A DNA stretch of 64,000 nt from Xanthobacteraceae bacterium (GTDB lineage: Bacteria > Pseudomonadota > Alphaproteobacteria > Rhizobiales > Xanthobacteraceae). Of this stretch, positions 1-8,537 are shown one piece after another (position 1 is the stretch's first letter; the number at the start of each line of letters is the position of its first letter). A program made the position numbers and the translations under genes. Under the pieces are notes generated by a model that was given only the letters and a program-made list of their open reading frames with translations, did not search any database and was not told where the DNA came from. The stretch lies in assembly GCA_029266425.1 (NCBI GenBank), contig JAQSWY010000018.1, positions 37,451-101,450 of the forward strand. The letters are read 5' to 3'.

Positions 1-389
1 TGACCGCTGCCCTCGCATCGTGCGTGCCGGTCACGGTGCTGGGCCGTCCGCTCTCCCTGAAACGCGCGATCCGCAATCTCGTCATCAACGCCGCGACCCA
101 CGGCCGTGAGGCGACCGTCCGCGTGACGACCATAGGCGACGATGCGATCGTGCTGATCGAGGATCGCGGCCCGGGGATTCCCGAGGAATTGATGGCCCGG
201 GTGTTCGAGCCGTTCTTCCGCATCGATCCCGCACGCAACGCGCCGATCCCCGGCGCCGGGCTCGGGCTTGCCATCGCCCACGAGATCATCGTGAACAATG
301 GCGGCATGCTCGCCTTGCGAAACCTGCCGGCCGGCGGGCTGGAGCAGCGCCTGTCGTTCCCGCTGGCGGCGAGGCCTCAGCCGGCGTGA
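1..389 (+). CDS. Sensor histidine kinase, C-terminal ATPase domain (5' end outside window)
   Basis: The reading frame is open from the window edge (codons start at base 3) and ends at the TGA at 387-389, so only about 128 C-terminal residues are seen. They form a HATPase_c domain: an N-box (NLVINAATHG), a G1 box (DRGPGIP), an F-box-like EPFFRID and a G2 box (GAGLGLAIAHEI). This domain binds ATP and phosphorylates a histidine in the upstream dimerisation domain, which lies outside the window, as would any sensor domain and the partner response regulator. The gene converges on the esterase gene with a 13-bp overlap of coding ends. The signal sensed cannot be told from this part. Confidence 0.9.
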   Translation, partial: TAALASCVPVTVLGRPLSLKRAIRNLVINAATHGREATVRVTTIGDDAIVLIEDRGPGIPEELMARVFEPFFRIDPARNAPIPGAGLGLAIAHEIIVNNGGMLALRNLPAGGLEQRLSFPLAARPQPA

Positions 390-1243
390 CCGGCGCCGAA
401 GGCGACGCGCACCGCGTGGTTGATAGCGGCGGGCAGCACCGACATGTGCGTTTCCCCGGCAAGGAATTCGTAGGAGGTGCGCAGGCTCGGCAGCACTGCG
501 AGCCGCTCGGCCATGATGCGGGTGTTGTCGACGATGCAGCTGTCGGCAAAGCTGGCGAGGCGCTTCTCGGCGTCGGCGGCGCCGATCTGGAACGGCGCGA
601 GCTTTTGCTCGTACTCGCCCGCCAGCAGGAGCAGCCGGCCGGTGACATCATCCCGCCGCGCGGCCAGGAAACTCTCCGCGTCCGTCACGATGCCGGCGCC
701 CTCCCACCAGATCGCCGGGCTCGCCGCGATCCACGCCGCGAACGCGTCGGGCCTGCGGAACAGCGCGTGCAGCACGAACAGCCCGCCGAAGGAATGGCCG
801 AAGATCGCCTGGCGCCGTGCGTCGATCGGCGCGCGGCGGGCGATCTCCGGCTTCAGCTCGTCCTCGATGAAGGAGAGGAAATGATCGGCGCCGCCGGTGC
901 GTACATCCGGACCGCCGGGCGTGTGCGGCGGATAGGTCTGGCCGGGCGGCGGCCCCATGTCCCAGGAGCGCCGCACGCTGTCATAGGCGCCTTCGACCGG
1001 ATAGCCGATGCCGACAATGACGCCGGGATGGACGCCGGTGCCGAGCGGATAGGCCGCCTGCACCCGGAGCGCATCGACCGCGGTGCCGATCACGGCATTG
1101 GCGTCGAGCAGATAGAGCGTCGACCAGCCGCCTTCTGGCGGCGCGTCCCGAGGCGTGTAGAGGAAGATCCGGTAGGGATCGCCGCCGGCGCGCGGGGCGA
1201 GGTCGAACTGCATCGTGTCCGGAATCAGCGCCGGTGTCGTCAT
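377..1243 (-). CDS. Alpha/beta-hydrolase esterase, Fes/IroE-like, of a siderophore locus
   Basis: A 288-residue protein without signal peptide, so probably cytosolic. It has the esterase_D/IroE-type fold: an LYLLDAN strand near residues 43-49, the nucleophile elbow GHSFGG at 149-154 (Ser151), a WWEGAG segment and a late histidine in GETHMS. In known systems such esterases (Fes, IroE, BesA) cut ester bonds of imported ferric siderophores so that iron is released. The start ATG overlaps the fhuB stop (ATGA), so the gene is the last of the iron operon and translationally coupled. Its presence next to hydroxamate-type permease genes suggests an ester-linked siderophore. The exact substrate is inference. 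Confidence 0.8.
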   Translation of the reverse strand: MTTPALIPDTMQFDLAPRAGGDPYRIFLYTPRDAPPEGGWSTLYLLDANAVIGTAVDALRVQAAYPLGTGVHPGVIVGIGYPVEGAYDSVRRSWDMGPPPGQTYPPHTPGGPDVRTGGADHFLSFIEDELKPEIARRAPIDARRQAIFGHSFGGLFVLHALFRRPDAFAAWIAASPAIWWEGAGIVTDAESFLAARRDDVTGRLLLLAGEYEQKLAPFQIGAADAEKRLASFADSCIVDNTRIMAERLAVLPSLRTSYEFLAGETHMSVLPAAINHAVRVAFGAGHAG

Positions 1244-3234
1244 CGGGATTGTCTCCGCGCGAGAAGCCACATGAGTGCGGGGCAGCCGATGAAGGTGGCG
1301 GCGAGGCCCGCGGGTATCTGCCAGGGGAAGGCCATGGTGCGCCCGAGCCAGTCGGCCGCGACCATGAGGATGCCGCCGACGAGGGCGGCCCCGGCGAGCT
1401 CGGGCAGAGCGCGCCTGAGGCCGAGATGGCGGGCGAGATGCGGCGCCATCAGCCCGACGAAGGTCAGCGGGCCGATCACAAGAGTCGACACCGCGGTGAG
1501 CCCAGCGGTCACCGCCAGCAGCACCGTGCGGCTGCGGCGTGGCGGCAGGCCGAGGGCACTTGCGACCGCGGTGCCGAGCGGCACGAGGTCGAGCCAGCGC
1601 GCCAGCAGCGGCAGGCCGAGGACGGCGAGGATGGTGGCGAGGAGCGCGACGCCCGCCTCGCTGGTGCCGACGGCGTAGGTCGAGCCGGTCATCCAGTTGA
1701 GCAATTGGGCGGCGCGCGGGTCGCCGCTCGCCAGCAGCGCCGTCACCAGCGCATCGAACATGGCGCCGAGCGCGATGCCCGCCAGCAGCATCCGCTCCGG
1801 CGTGCCGCGATCGAGCCGGCCGAGCGCAAGGATGGCGAGCAGCGCGGCGAACGCCCCGACGGTTGCGGCCGCCACCTGCCCGCCGCCGCTGGCCTCGGGC
1901 AGGGCGAACATGGCGAGGATCAGGCCGAGCGCTGCGCCCGAGCTGACGCCCAGCACCTCCGGGCTCGCCATCGGGTTGCCGGTCATGCGTTGCAGCACCG
2001 AGCCGGCGCAGGCCAGCATCATGCCCGCGGCGAGCGCCGCAAGCGCGCGCGGCAGCCGCCAGGGCAGCAGGTTCGCGAGATCGGCACTGAGGCTGATCCG
2101 CCAGCCGTCGAGGCCCTGCCCGACGGTGATGGAGAGGGCGAGCACACCGAGGAGCAGCACAGCCAGCGCGCCGAGCAGCAACAACGGGCGGCGGGTGCGG
2201 CGCATAACGGACTCGCTGAGGCTCGGCGCCGCCAGCAGGGTGAGCTTCAGGCGCGGCAGCAGCCAGAGCAGCAATGGCGAGCCGAACAGGGCGGTGACCG
2301 CTCCGGTGGGCACCATCTCGCCGAGGGCACCGGCAAGGCGCAGCACGCACTGGTCGGTGAGCCACAGCAGGCTCGCGCCCATCAGCGCCGACCAGACGAG
2401 GCGCTCGCCGATCCGGCGGGCGCCGGCGACGTTGATGAGGGCGGGCGCGGCCAGCCCGATGAAGCCGATGACGCCGACCGTGCCCACCACGAAGGCGGTG
2501 AGGGCGATGGCGAGACCGAGCGTCAGCAGCCGCACCGCCGGAACACCGAGGCCGAGGCTGCGGGCGTGGTCGTCGTCGAGGGCGAGCAATGTCAGGGGCC
2601 GCACCAGCAGTGCGGCCGGGATGGCGGCAATGGCCAGCCGCGGCGCCAGGAAGCTCGCGATCGACCAGTCCTGCTGGCTGAGCGAGCCGCCGCCCCAGAT
2701 GAAAAGCCCGGCGAGATAGTGCGTGTTGAACAGCACCAGCATCGCGGCCAGCGCGCCGCAATAGAGGCTCACCACCATGCCCGCCAGCACCACGGTGAGC
2801 GGCGACAGGCGCCGGCGCCAGGACAGCGCGAGCACGACAAGGGCCGCAATGAGGCCGCCCGCCATCGCCGTCCATTCGCGCCCATAGGCGAGCAGGCCGG
2901 GTGCCCACAGCATGGCGAGCGCCAACGCCAGATTGGCGCCTCCGGTGATGCCGAGCGTGGTCGGCGAGGCCAACGGATTGCGCAGCGCCATCTGCAGCAA
3001 GGCGCCGGCAAGGCCGAGCGCGGCGCCGCACATCAGGCTGGTCGCAAGCCGCGGCGCAAAGCTGTAGCGCGCCAGCATCTGGCGAATGTCGTCGGTATCG
3101 GGCGCCGTCAGCACGTCGAACCAGAGCGATGCCGGAAGACGCGCGGCAAGGTTCGACAGGCTCATCGCGAGTGCCATGAGCGCGAACAATGCGACGATCG
3201 CAGCCGGCGGAAAGCGGCGCCGTGCCTCAACCAT
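1240..3234 (-). CDS. fhuB: Iron(III)-hydroxamate ABC transporter permease FhuB (fused double permease)
   Basis: At 664 residues it matches the length of FhuB, which is two FecCD-type permease halves in one chain. The halves repeat the same signatures: RNPLASPTTLG (about residues 85-95) and GNPMASPEVLG (second half), and the cytoplasmic coupling segments GFIGLAAPALINVAGAR (about 257-273) and GLMAPHLARHLG near the end. About 18-20 hydrophobic segments are expected. It would move ferric siderophore delivered by the binding protein across the inner membrane. The start overlaps the end of the binding-protein gene by 8 bp. No FhuC ATPase is encoded in the locus, so the ATPase must come from elsewhere. 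Confidence 0.9.
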   Translation of the reverse strand: MVEARRRFPPAAIVALFALMALAMSLSNLAARLPASLWFDVLTAPDTDDIRQMLARYSFAPRLATSLMCGAALGLAGALLQMALRNPLASPTTLGITGGANLALALAMLWAPGLLAYGREWTAMAGGLIAALVVLALSWRRRLSPLTVVLAGMVVSLYCGALAAMLVLFNTHYLAGLFIWGGGSLSQQDWSIASFLAPRLAIAAIPAALLVRPLTLLALDDDHARSLGLGVPAVRLLTLGLAIALTAFVVGTVGVIGFIGLAAPALINVAGARRIGERLVWSALMGASLLWLTDQCVLRLAGALGEMVPTGAVTALFGSPLLLWLLPRLKLTLLAAPSLSESVMRRTRRPLLLLGALAVLLLGVLALSITVGQGLDGWRISLSADLANLLPWRLPRALAALAAGMMLACAGSVLQRMTGNPMASPEVLGVSSGAALGLILAMFALPEASGGGQVAAATVGAFAALLAILALGRLDRGTPERMLLAGIALGAMFDALVTALLASGDPRAAQLLNWMTGSTYAVGTSEAGVALLATILAVLGLPLLARWLDLVPLGTAVASALGLPPRRSRTVLLAVTAGLTAVSTLVIGPLTFVGLMAPHLARHLGLRRALPELAGAALVGGILMVAADWLGRTMAFPWQIPAGLAATFIGCPALMWLLARRQSR

Positions 3235-4156
3235 GGGACGAGCCGGGCCTGGTCAGGGTGTCACCCAGCAAGCGGGCGAAGCGCATGGCCGAAGGCAGCA
3301 TGCCGAACATCAGGGCTGCGGGGATGCGCTGCACCCGGCCGACGCGCACGAAGGGCAGGCTGTTCCAGAGCGGGCTGCGGGCGAGGCTCGCCAGCACGTC
3401 CGGCGCGATCGGCTCGAGATAGATGAGCCGCGCGCCCGCGGCGTCGGCGAGCTGCTCGATACCGACGGTGGCGAAGCCCCAGTAATTGGTCTCGCCGCGC
3501 CAGGCATTGGCGAGCCCGCAGCGCTCGATCACCTCGTTGAACAGGCTCTTCGCGCCATAGACGCGGACATGGCGCGTATCCATGAAGTTCACCACGAGGA
3601 GAGGCGCATCGGCATGAGGCGCGAGCGTCTGGCGGGTCGCCGCTATCAGGGCGGCGCTATCCGCGACCAGCGCTTCGGCTTCGGCCTCCCGCGCCAGCAT
3701 GCCACCGAGCCGTCGGGTGGCGGCAACGCTGCGCTCATAGGGATTGCCTGGGTCCGGCGTGTTGATGGCGAAGGTCTCGGTGCGGGCGATGCGCTCCAGC
3801 ATCGGGCGAATGCGGGCGAGATAGGGCGAGGTCAGGATCAGGTCGGGCTTGAGCGCGTGCAGGAGCTCGACATTGGCTTCCAGCGCGGTGCCGAGATTGA
3901 TCACGCCCGCGGGCAGCGCAGGCTCGACCACCCAGCCCGCCCACTCATCCGCCTCGGCAATCGCGATCGGCGTCACGCCCATCGCCAGCAGGGTTTCGGC
4001 GAGGCCGTAATCGAGCGAGACGATGCGGACCGGCAGCCCGGCCGCATGGAGCGGTTGGGCAGCATGGAGCGGTTGCGGCGCCAGGAGGGCGCACGACGCC
4101 GCGCCGGCCAGGAAGCCGCGTCTCGTCGTGCCGAAGGATGCCGGCAAGGCAGGCAC
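3227..4156 (-). CDS. Iron-siderophore ABC transporter substrate-binding protein (FhuD-like)
   Basis: A 309-residue periplasmic binding protein of the class III (FhuD/BtuF) fold. The N-terminus carries a twin-arginine-like motif (TRRGFLAG) and a hydrophobic stretch ending at PLHA, indicating export, possibly by Tat. Family features include IVSLDYGLAETLLAMGVTP after the signal, the LKPDLILTSPYL segment, and a C-terminal SLPFVRVGRVQRIP. It would hand ferric siderophore to FhuB. It is directly downstream of the receptor gene (stop to start without a gap: 4156/4157). The match to FhuD is at family level; hydroxamate specificity is inferred from the FhuB neighbour. Confidence 0.85.
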   Translation of the reverse strand: MPALPASFGTTRRGFLAGAASCALLAPQPLHAAQPLHAAGLPVRIVSLDYGLAETLLAMGVTPIAIAEADEWAGWVVEPALPAGVINLGTALEANVELLHALKPDLILTSPYLARIRPMLERIARTETFAINTPDPGNPYERSVAATRRLGGMLAREAEAEALVADSAALIAATRQTLAPHADAPLLVVNFMDTRHVRVYGAKSLFNEVIERCGLANAWRGETNYWGFATVGIEQLADAAGARLIYLEPIAPDVLASLARSPLWNSLPFVRVGRVQRIPAALMFGMLPSAMRFARLLGDTLTRPGSSHG

Positions 4157-6604
4157 CTACCAGCGGTATTTCAGGCCGGCGATGACGGTGCGCGGCGCTC
4201 CGAGGTAGCAGTAGCCGGCATCGCAGGTGGTGTATTCCTCGTCGAGCAGGTTCTGGGCGTTGACCTGCGCGCTCCAGCCCTTGAACTTCGGATCGAGGTA
4301 CTGGAAATCGTAGCTCAGCTTGGCGTCGATGAGTGCATATGCGTCGTTCTGGAAGGTATTGAGCGAGTCACCCCAGGTGGAGCCGGTGTAACGCACGCCG
4401 GCACCGAGGCCGAGGCCCGCAAGCTTGGATCCGGACTGGAACTGATAGTCCACCCACAGGGCGAAGCTGTTCTCCGGTTGACCGGAGGGCGTCAGGCCGA
4501 TCGTCTTCGGATCGCCGGCAAGATTGGTGAGATCGAGATAGGTGTAGGCGCCGCGCACCTTGAGGCCCTCGCCGAGGTTGCCGACCGCCTCCAATTCGAA
4601 GCCGCGTGCGCGCACCTCGCCGGTCTGCATCTGGAAGAGCGGATCGGTGTCGTCGGTGACGAGACCATTCTCCTGGTTGATCTGGAAGATCGAGACGGCG
4701 AAATAGCCGTCGAACCCGACCGGCACGTATTTCACGCCGCCCTCGATCTGCTTGGCGGTGGTCGGCGAGAAGGAGTTGCCGGCAATGTCGTAGCCGAGAT
4801 TGGGCGCGAAAGACGTGGAGTAGCTGACATACGGCGCGAGGCCGTTGTCGAACACATAGGTCAGGCCGACGCGGCCGGTGAACTCGCTGTCGTCTTTGTT
4901 CTGAGTGGTGGGGACGCCCAGCAGTTGCTCATCCTTGCTGTCGACCCAGTCCTGCCGGCCGGTCAGGGTGAGGATCCAGCGGTCGAACTTCGCCTGCTCC
5001 TGCACATAGAGGCCAACCTGACTCTGCTTCTGACGATAGCGCGAATAGTTGAAGCCGGGATCGTAGGTCGGGCCGAGCGGTTGCCCGGTGTTCAGGTCGA
5101 AATCGGACGCCGCGCCGAAGCCGATGCCGCCATCGAGCGACAGGTAGGAATAGTCGAGGCCGACGAGCAGCTTGTGCTCGACAGAGCCGGTAACGAAGTC
5201 GGCCTGCACCTGGTTGTCGACGACAAAGGAATCCAGGATGTCATGGACATAACCGGTGGAGCGCCTGGCGATGTTCGTCACCGGATCGACAGCGTACACG
5301 CTGTTATAGCGCACCGTGGTATCGGCGCTGCCGTAGCGCAGGTTCTGTCGCACGGTGAACACGTCGTTGACTTCATGCTCGGCGAGATAGCCGAACCGGT
5401 ACTGGTCCTGCATCTGGCTGTTGTAGTCACCGCGGGCGCGGCTGAAGACCTCGCCGCCGCTGCCGTTCCAGCCATAGAACGGCAGCGAGGCCGGGGTCTC
5501 CGATTCCTGATACTCGCCGAGGAAGGTGATCCTGGTCTGGTCGTTCGGCTTCCAGGTCACCGCCGGGGCGATGAAGGTCATGTCGTTGACGCCGCCGCCG
5601 AGCGTGTTCGGCGAGCCGGCATCGCGCAGCACGCCGGTCAGGCGGTAGAGCAGCTCGCCATCCTTGTCGAGCCGGCCGCCGACGTCGAACTGGCCCTGCC
5701 AGAGATCGTAATTGCCGGCCTGGAGTTCGATCTCTCCGAACGGCTCGTCGACCGGGCGCTTGGAGGTGATGTCGACGAGGCCGCCCGGCGAACCGAGTCC
5801 ATAGAGCGCCGAGCTCGGGCCGCGCAGCACGGTGACGCTCTCGACGCCATAGGGCTCGACCTTGAACACCGACATGTTGGCCCCCGGCAGGCGCAGGCCG
5901 TCGCGATAGATGCCGGTATAGGTGGTATCGAAGCCGCGGATGGTGAAAACATCGAAGCGCGGGTCGAAACCGCTCTGGCCGGTGCGCACGCCCGGCGTGT
6001 AGGCGACCGCCTCGGTAAGCGTCTGCACGTTACGGTCGTCGAGTTCCTCGCGGGTGACGACCGACACCGATTGGGGCACCTCGATCAGCGGCGTGTCGGT
6101 CTTGGTGCCGGCATTGTTGCGGGTGGCGACGTAGCCGACGGTGCCGTCAGACGAGGTGTTCACGTCGACGGTGTCGAGCTCGATGCCGATCACCGCATTA
6201 CCGCCGTCGCCTCCCGCGCCTGCGGGATCGATGATGGTGACGCGGTTCGGCGCGGTGAAGCGATAGGTCAGGCCGGTGCCGGCGAGAATGCGGGCGAGCG
6301 CCTCGGGAGCGCTCATGGTGCCGGAGATCGCCGAGGAACGCCGTCCGCGCAGCTTGGCGGCGTCCGAGAAGATCCGCACGCCGGCCGTCTGGCCAAAGGC
6401 CAGCACTGCTTCGTCGAGTTCCTGGGCAGGAATATTGAAGGCGATGCGGGGCGCGGCCGCGCTCTGCTGGGCGAGCGCCGCATGCGAGAGGGCGACGACA
6501 CCGATGAGGCCCGACAGCAGAGCGAACGACAAAGCGTTCGCGGCGACGCCGCTCATCAGCCAAAGCCGCCGTCCGCGCCGCGCGGTCCCGTCCATCCGTG
6601 TCAT
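4157..6604 (-). CDS. TonB-dependent siderophore receptor with N-terminal STN signalling domain
   Basis: The 815-residue outer-membrane receptor starts at the ATG at 6602-6604, preceded by AAGGACGAAGAG; an in-frame start 24 codons upstream is less likely. After a signal peptide ending near ALAQ come an STN domain (from FNIPAQELDEAVLAFG to PNRVTIID), a TonB-box region (LDTVDVNTS), the plug (IEVPQSVSVVTREEL) and a 22-strand barrel ending in an aromatic residue (YRW). The STN domain plus fecR and fecI upstream make this a transducing receptor: ligand binding should signal through FecR to the sigma factor and induce its own synthesis. Ferric hydroxamate is the likely ligand class (FhuA/FoxA-like), by context. 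Confidence 0.92.
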   Translation of the reverse strand: MTRMDGTARRGRRLWLMSGVAANALSFALLSGLIGVVALSHAALAQQSAAAPRIAFNIPAQELDEAVLAFGQTAGVRIFSDAAKLRGRRSSAISGTMSAPEALARILAGTGLTYRFTAPNRVTIIDPAGAGGDGGNAVIGIELDTVDVNTSSDGTVGYVATRNNAGTKTDTPLIEVPQSVSVVTREELDDRNVQTLTEAVAYTPGVRTGQSGFDPRFDVFTIRGFDTTYTGIYRDGLRLPGANMSVFKVEPYGVESVTVLRGPSSALYGLGSPGGLVDITSKRPVDEPFGEIELQAGNYDLWQGQFDVGGRLDKDGELLYRLTGVLRDAGSPNTLGGGVNDMTFIAPAVTWKPNDQTRITFLGEYQESETPASLPFYGWNGSGGEVFSRARGDYNSQMQDQYRFGYLAEHEVNDVFTVRQNLRYGSADTTVRYNSVYAVDPVTNIARRSTGYVHDILDSFVVDNQVQADFVTGSVEHKLLVGLDYSYLSLDGGIGFGAASDFDLNTGQPLGPTYDPGFNYSRYRQKQSQVGLYVQEQAKFDRWILTLTGRQDWVDSKDEQLLGVPTTQNKDDSEFTGRVGLTYVFDNGLAPYVSYSTSFAPNLGYDIAGNSFSPTTAKQIEGGVKYVPVGFDGYFAVSIFQINQENGLVTDDTDPLFQMQTGEVRARGFELEAVGNLGEGLKVRGAYTYLDLTNLAGDPKTIGLTPSGQPENSFALWVDYQFQSGSKLAGLGLGAGVRYTGSTWGDSLNTFQNDAYALIDAKLSYDFQYLDPKFKGWSAQVNAQNLLDEEYTTCDAGYCYLGAPRTVIAGLKYRW

Positions 6605-6723
6605 CGTCTCTTCGTCCTTGCTGCCGATCGACCGACCGCCGCGATGCGCCACGCCGGCCTGCAGGAAGGAAGACAACTCACGACGCCGTTACCGTAAATT
6701 TTTCTGCGGATTTTTCGTGCCGA

Positions 6724-7716
6724 TCAGTAAAGCACTGTTATCAAAGCCGGAACTGAACGCGCCCGGATGCCGAGCTCGCTGGTGATGGTGTCGATGGCGT
6801 CGCCGAGATCACGGGTCGGGAAGACGCCGGTGACACGGCGCTGGGCGAGCGCCGGGTCCCATATGACGATGCGGCCGCGGCGGTAGCGGTTGAGCCGCGC
6901 GACCACCTCGCCGAGCGGCGCCGCATTGAACACCAGCATGTCCTGGCGCCAGGCGGTGGCTCGCGCGACATCGACGCGCTCCACTCCGCCTAGCCCGCGC
7001 CGGCTGTCATAGCGAACCGCATCCCCGGGCGAGAGCGTGACGCTGCGTGTGGCGCCCGCCATTTCGAGCGCGACGTCGAGCGCGACTTGGACCTGGTGTT
7101 CGACGGCGACGACATTTGCCCCGCTGTCATTGATCTCGACGGCGAATTCGGTGCCGAGCGCCGTGGTGGTGCCGCCCGCCGCATCGACGATGAAGGCGCG
7201 GCGCTCCGCTCCCTGCCGCGGCGCCGCATGGAAGAAGGCCTCGCCCACCAGCAGCGAGACCCGGCGCTCCTCGGCGGTGAAGTGCAGGGCGACGGCACTG
7301 GCTGGGCCGAGCTCGAGCATCGTGCCGTCGGACAGGCGGACCTGGCGCCTCTCGCCGGGATCGGTGCGGTGGTCGGCCGACAGCGCAATCCATGGATCAC
7401 CGATGTGGTAGCGCAGGCCGGCAAGCGCGAGCAGGGCCACCACGACGAGCGCCCCGATGTTCCGGCGGCCCGTCCCCTTCCGGCGCGCGGGGCGCGGCGC
7501 GCCCTGCCAGGGGGCAGGGTTGGCGCGCAACGTATCGAGGCTTCGCCAGGCGCTGTGTGCCTCCTCGAAGGCGGGGCGATGGTCGGGATGAGCGTCGAGC
7601 CATTGCCGGAACGCCTCGCGCTCTTTCCCGTCGAGCGGGCGACCGTCGATCCGGGCGACCCATTCCGCTGCGCGGCGCTCGATCTCCCCGCTGTCGTCTT
7701 TCACGCCGTCATCCAT
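6724..7716 (-). CDS. fecR: FecR-type anti-sigma/signal-transducing membrane protein
   Basis: The 330-residue protein has the FecR layout: an N-terminal cytoplasmic DUF4880-like segment (ERRAAEWVARIDG...FRQWLDAHPDH, about residues 13-46), one membrane helix (about 86-102), a periplasmic FecR domain (RQVRLSDGTMLELGPASAV onward) and a C-terminal STN-interacting DUF4974-like region. It should hold the adjacent FecI sigma factor until the loaded receptor signals through its STN domain. It lies between the sigma gene (about 100 bp upstream) and the receptor gene on the same strand. The order sigma, FecR, receptor is the usual one. Confidence 0.92.
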   Translation of the reverse strand: MDDGVKDDSGEIERRAAEWVARIDGRPLDGKEREAFRQWLDAHPDHRPAFEEAHSAWRSLDTLRANPAPWQGAPRPARRKGTGRRNIGALVVVALLALAGLRYHIGDPWIALSADHRTDPGERRQVRLSDGTMLELGPASAVALHFTAEERRVSLLVGEAFFHAAPRQGAERRAFIVDAAGGTTTALGTEFAVEINDSGANVVAVEHQVQVALDVALEMAGATRSVTLSPGDAVRYDSRRGLGGVERVDVARATAWRQDMLVFNAAPLGEVVARLNRYRRGRIVIWDPALAQRRVTGVFPTRDLGDAIDTITSELGIRARSVPALITVLY

Positions 7717-7820
7717 GGATCAACGCCATTGGCTGCCTTCCCGAGGTGAAGACAACCGAGAGGGCAAAACACCGTACTATCAGCGCAAGACTATCGAGGG
7801 CATTGCTATCGGGGACATTG

Positions 7821-8330
7821 CTACCGGGACATGCCCGGGTGCGTCCTGAGGCAGCGCGTGACGTGCTGGATCGCCATGGCGAGGTGCTTCTGCACCGCGC
7901 TCTCCGAGATGCGCAAGGTGCAGGCGACTTCGGCGTGGGTGAGGCCGTCGATGCGGTTCAGCACGAAGATCTGTTGGGTGCGTAGCGGCAGCTGGCCGAT
8001 CATGTGCTGGAGCCGCTCCAGTTGGAGGCGGGAATCCACCGCGTCCTCGGGCGAGGGGGTGTCCGCGGCGATCTCGCCCAGCCATTCGTGTGGCACGCAG
8101 TGGGTGCGGCGCCTCGCCTCCTGCTTCCTGTGATTGAGCATGAGGTTGCGCGCGATTGTGTAGAGGTAGGCGCGAAGGTCCTGCACGCGGGTATCGGGCC
8201 GCTCGATGACCCGCACGAACGTGTCCTGGACGAGGTCGGACGCGGTGTGCGCGTCGCCGAGCCGGCGCCTGAGATAGCGGTTCAACTCGGGTCCATGCGC
8301 GTTGAACGCAATTTTCAGGTCGCCCACCAC
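7821..8330 (-). CDS. fecI: ECF RNA polymerase sigma factor, FecI type
   Basis: The 169-residue protein has sigma region 2 (LVQDTFVRV, then LRAYLYTIARNLMLNHRKQ) and region 4 (QLPLRTQQIFVLNRIDGLTHAEVA...ISESAVQKHLAMAIQHV), the typical size and content of FecI-like ECF factors. It should direct transcription of the receptor operon once released from FecR. It is the first gene of the minus-strand iron locus. The ATG at 8328-8330 gives a normal N-terminus for the family. Confidence 0.92.
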   Translation of the reverse strand: MVGDLKIAFNAHGPELNRYLRRRLGDAHTASDLVQDTFVRVIERPDTRVQDLRAYLYTIARNLMLNHRKQEARRRTHCVPHEWLGEIAADTPSPEDAVDSRLQLERLQHMIGQLPLRTQQIFVLNRIDGLTHAEVACTLRISESAVQKHLAMAIQHVTRCLRTHPGMSR

Positions 8331-8394
8331 CGTATCAGCATCCCCAGGATTGCAGTTCCAGCGTCGCCGGACCGGCCGTATACGCTGAGGAACT

Positions 8395-8450
8395 CTTAGC
8401 GTTGACCAAATATATCTTCAATCTCAATAATTTATATTAAGTCTAAGGTG
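8395..8450 (-). promoter_or_regulatory. A+T-rich upstream region of the iron locus
   Basis: Between the sigma factor gene and the end of the dehydrogenase gene lies an abruptly A+T-rich stretch (about 8404-8442), unlike the roughly two-thirds G+C around it. It is the only plausible promoter region for the FecI-first operon and would be where an iron regulator (Fur, Irr or RirA) binds. I could not match a full consensus box by eye, so the regulator is left open. Confidence 0.45.
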
Positions 8451-8537
8451 GCGGCATCTGACGCCTGACCACGAAGCCGCGCCCGAGACCTGATGCGAGA
8501 GATCAATCCGGCGAGGCTCTATGGCGTCTCGCGCTCT

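Noticed and set aside
377..3031. An 884-codon open frame on the minus strand spanning the esterase and fhuB genes
   Set aside because: Only its last 288 codons look like protein; the rest is arginine/alanine-rich out-of-frame reading of fhuB.
1234..6697. Very long plus-strand open frames (up to about 1200 codons) opposite the iron-uptake genes
   Set aside because: They are antisense to well-supported genes, have biased composition without domains, and arise from high G+C at third positions.
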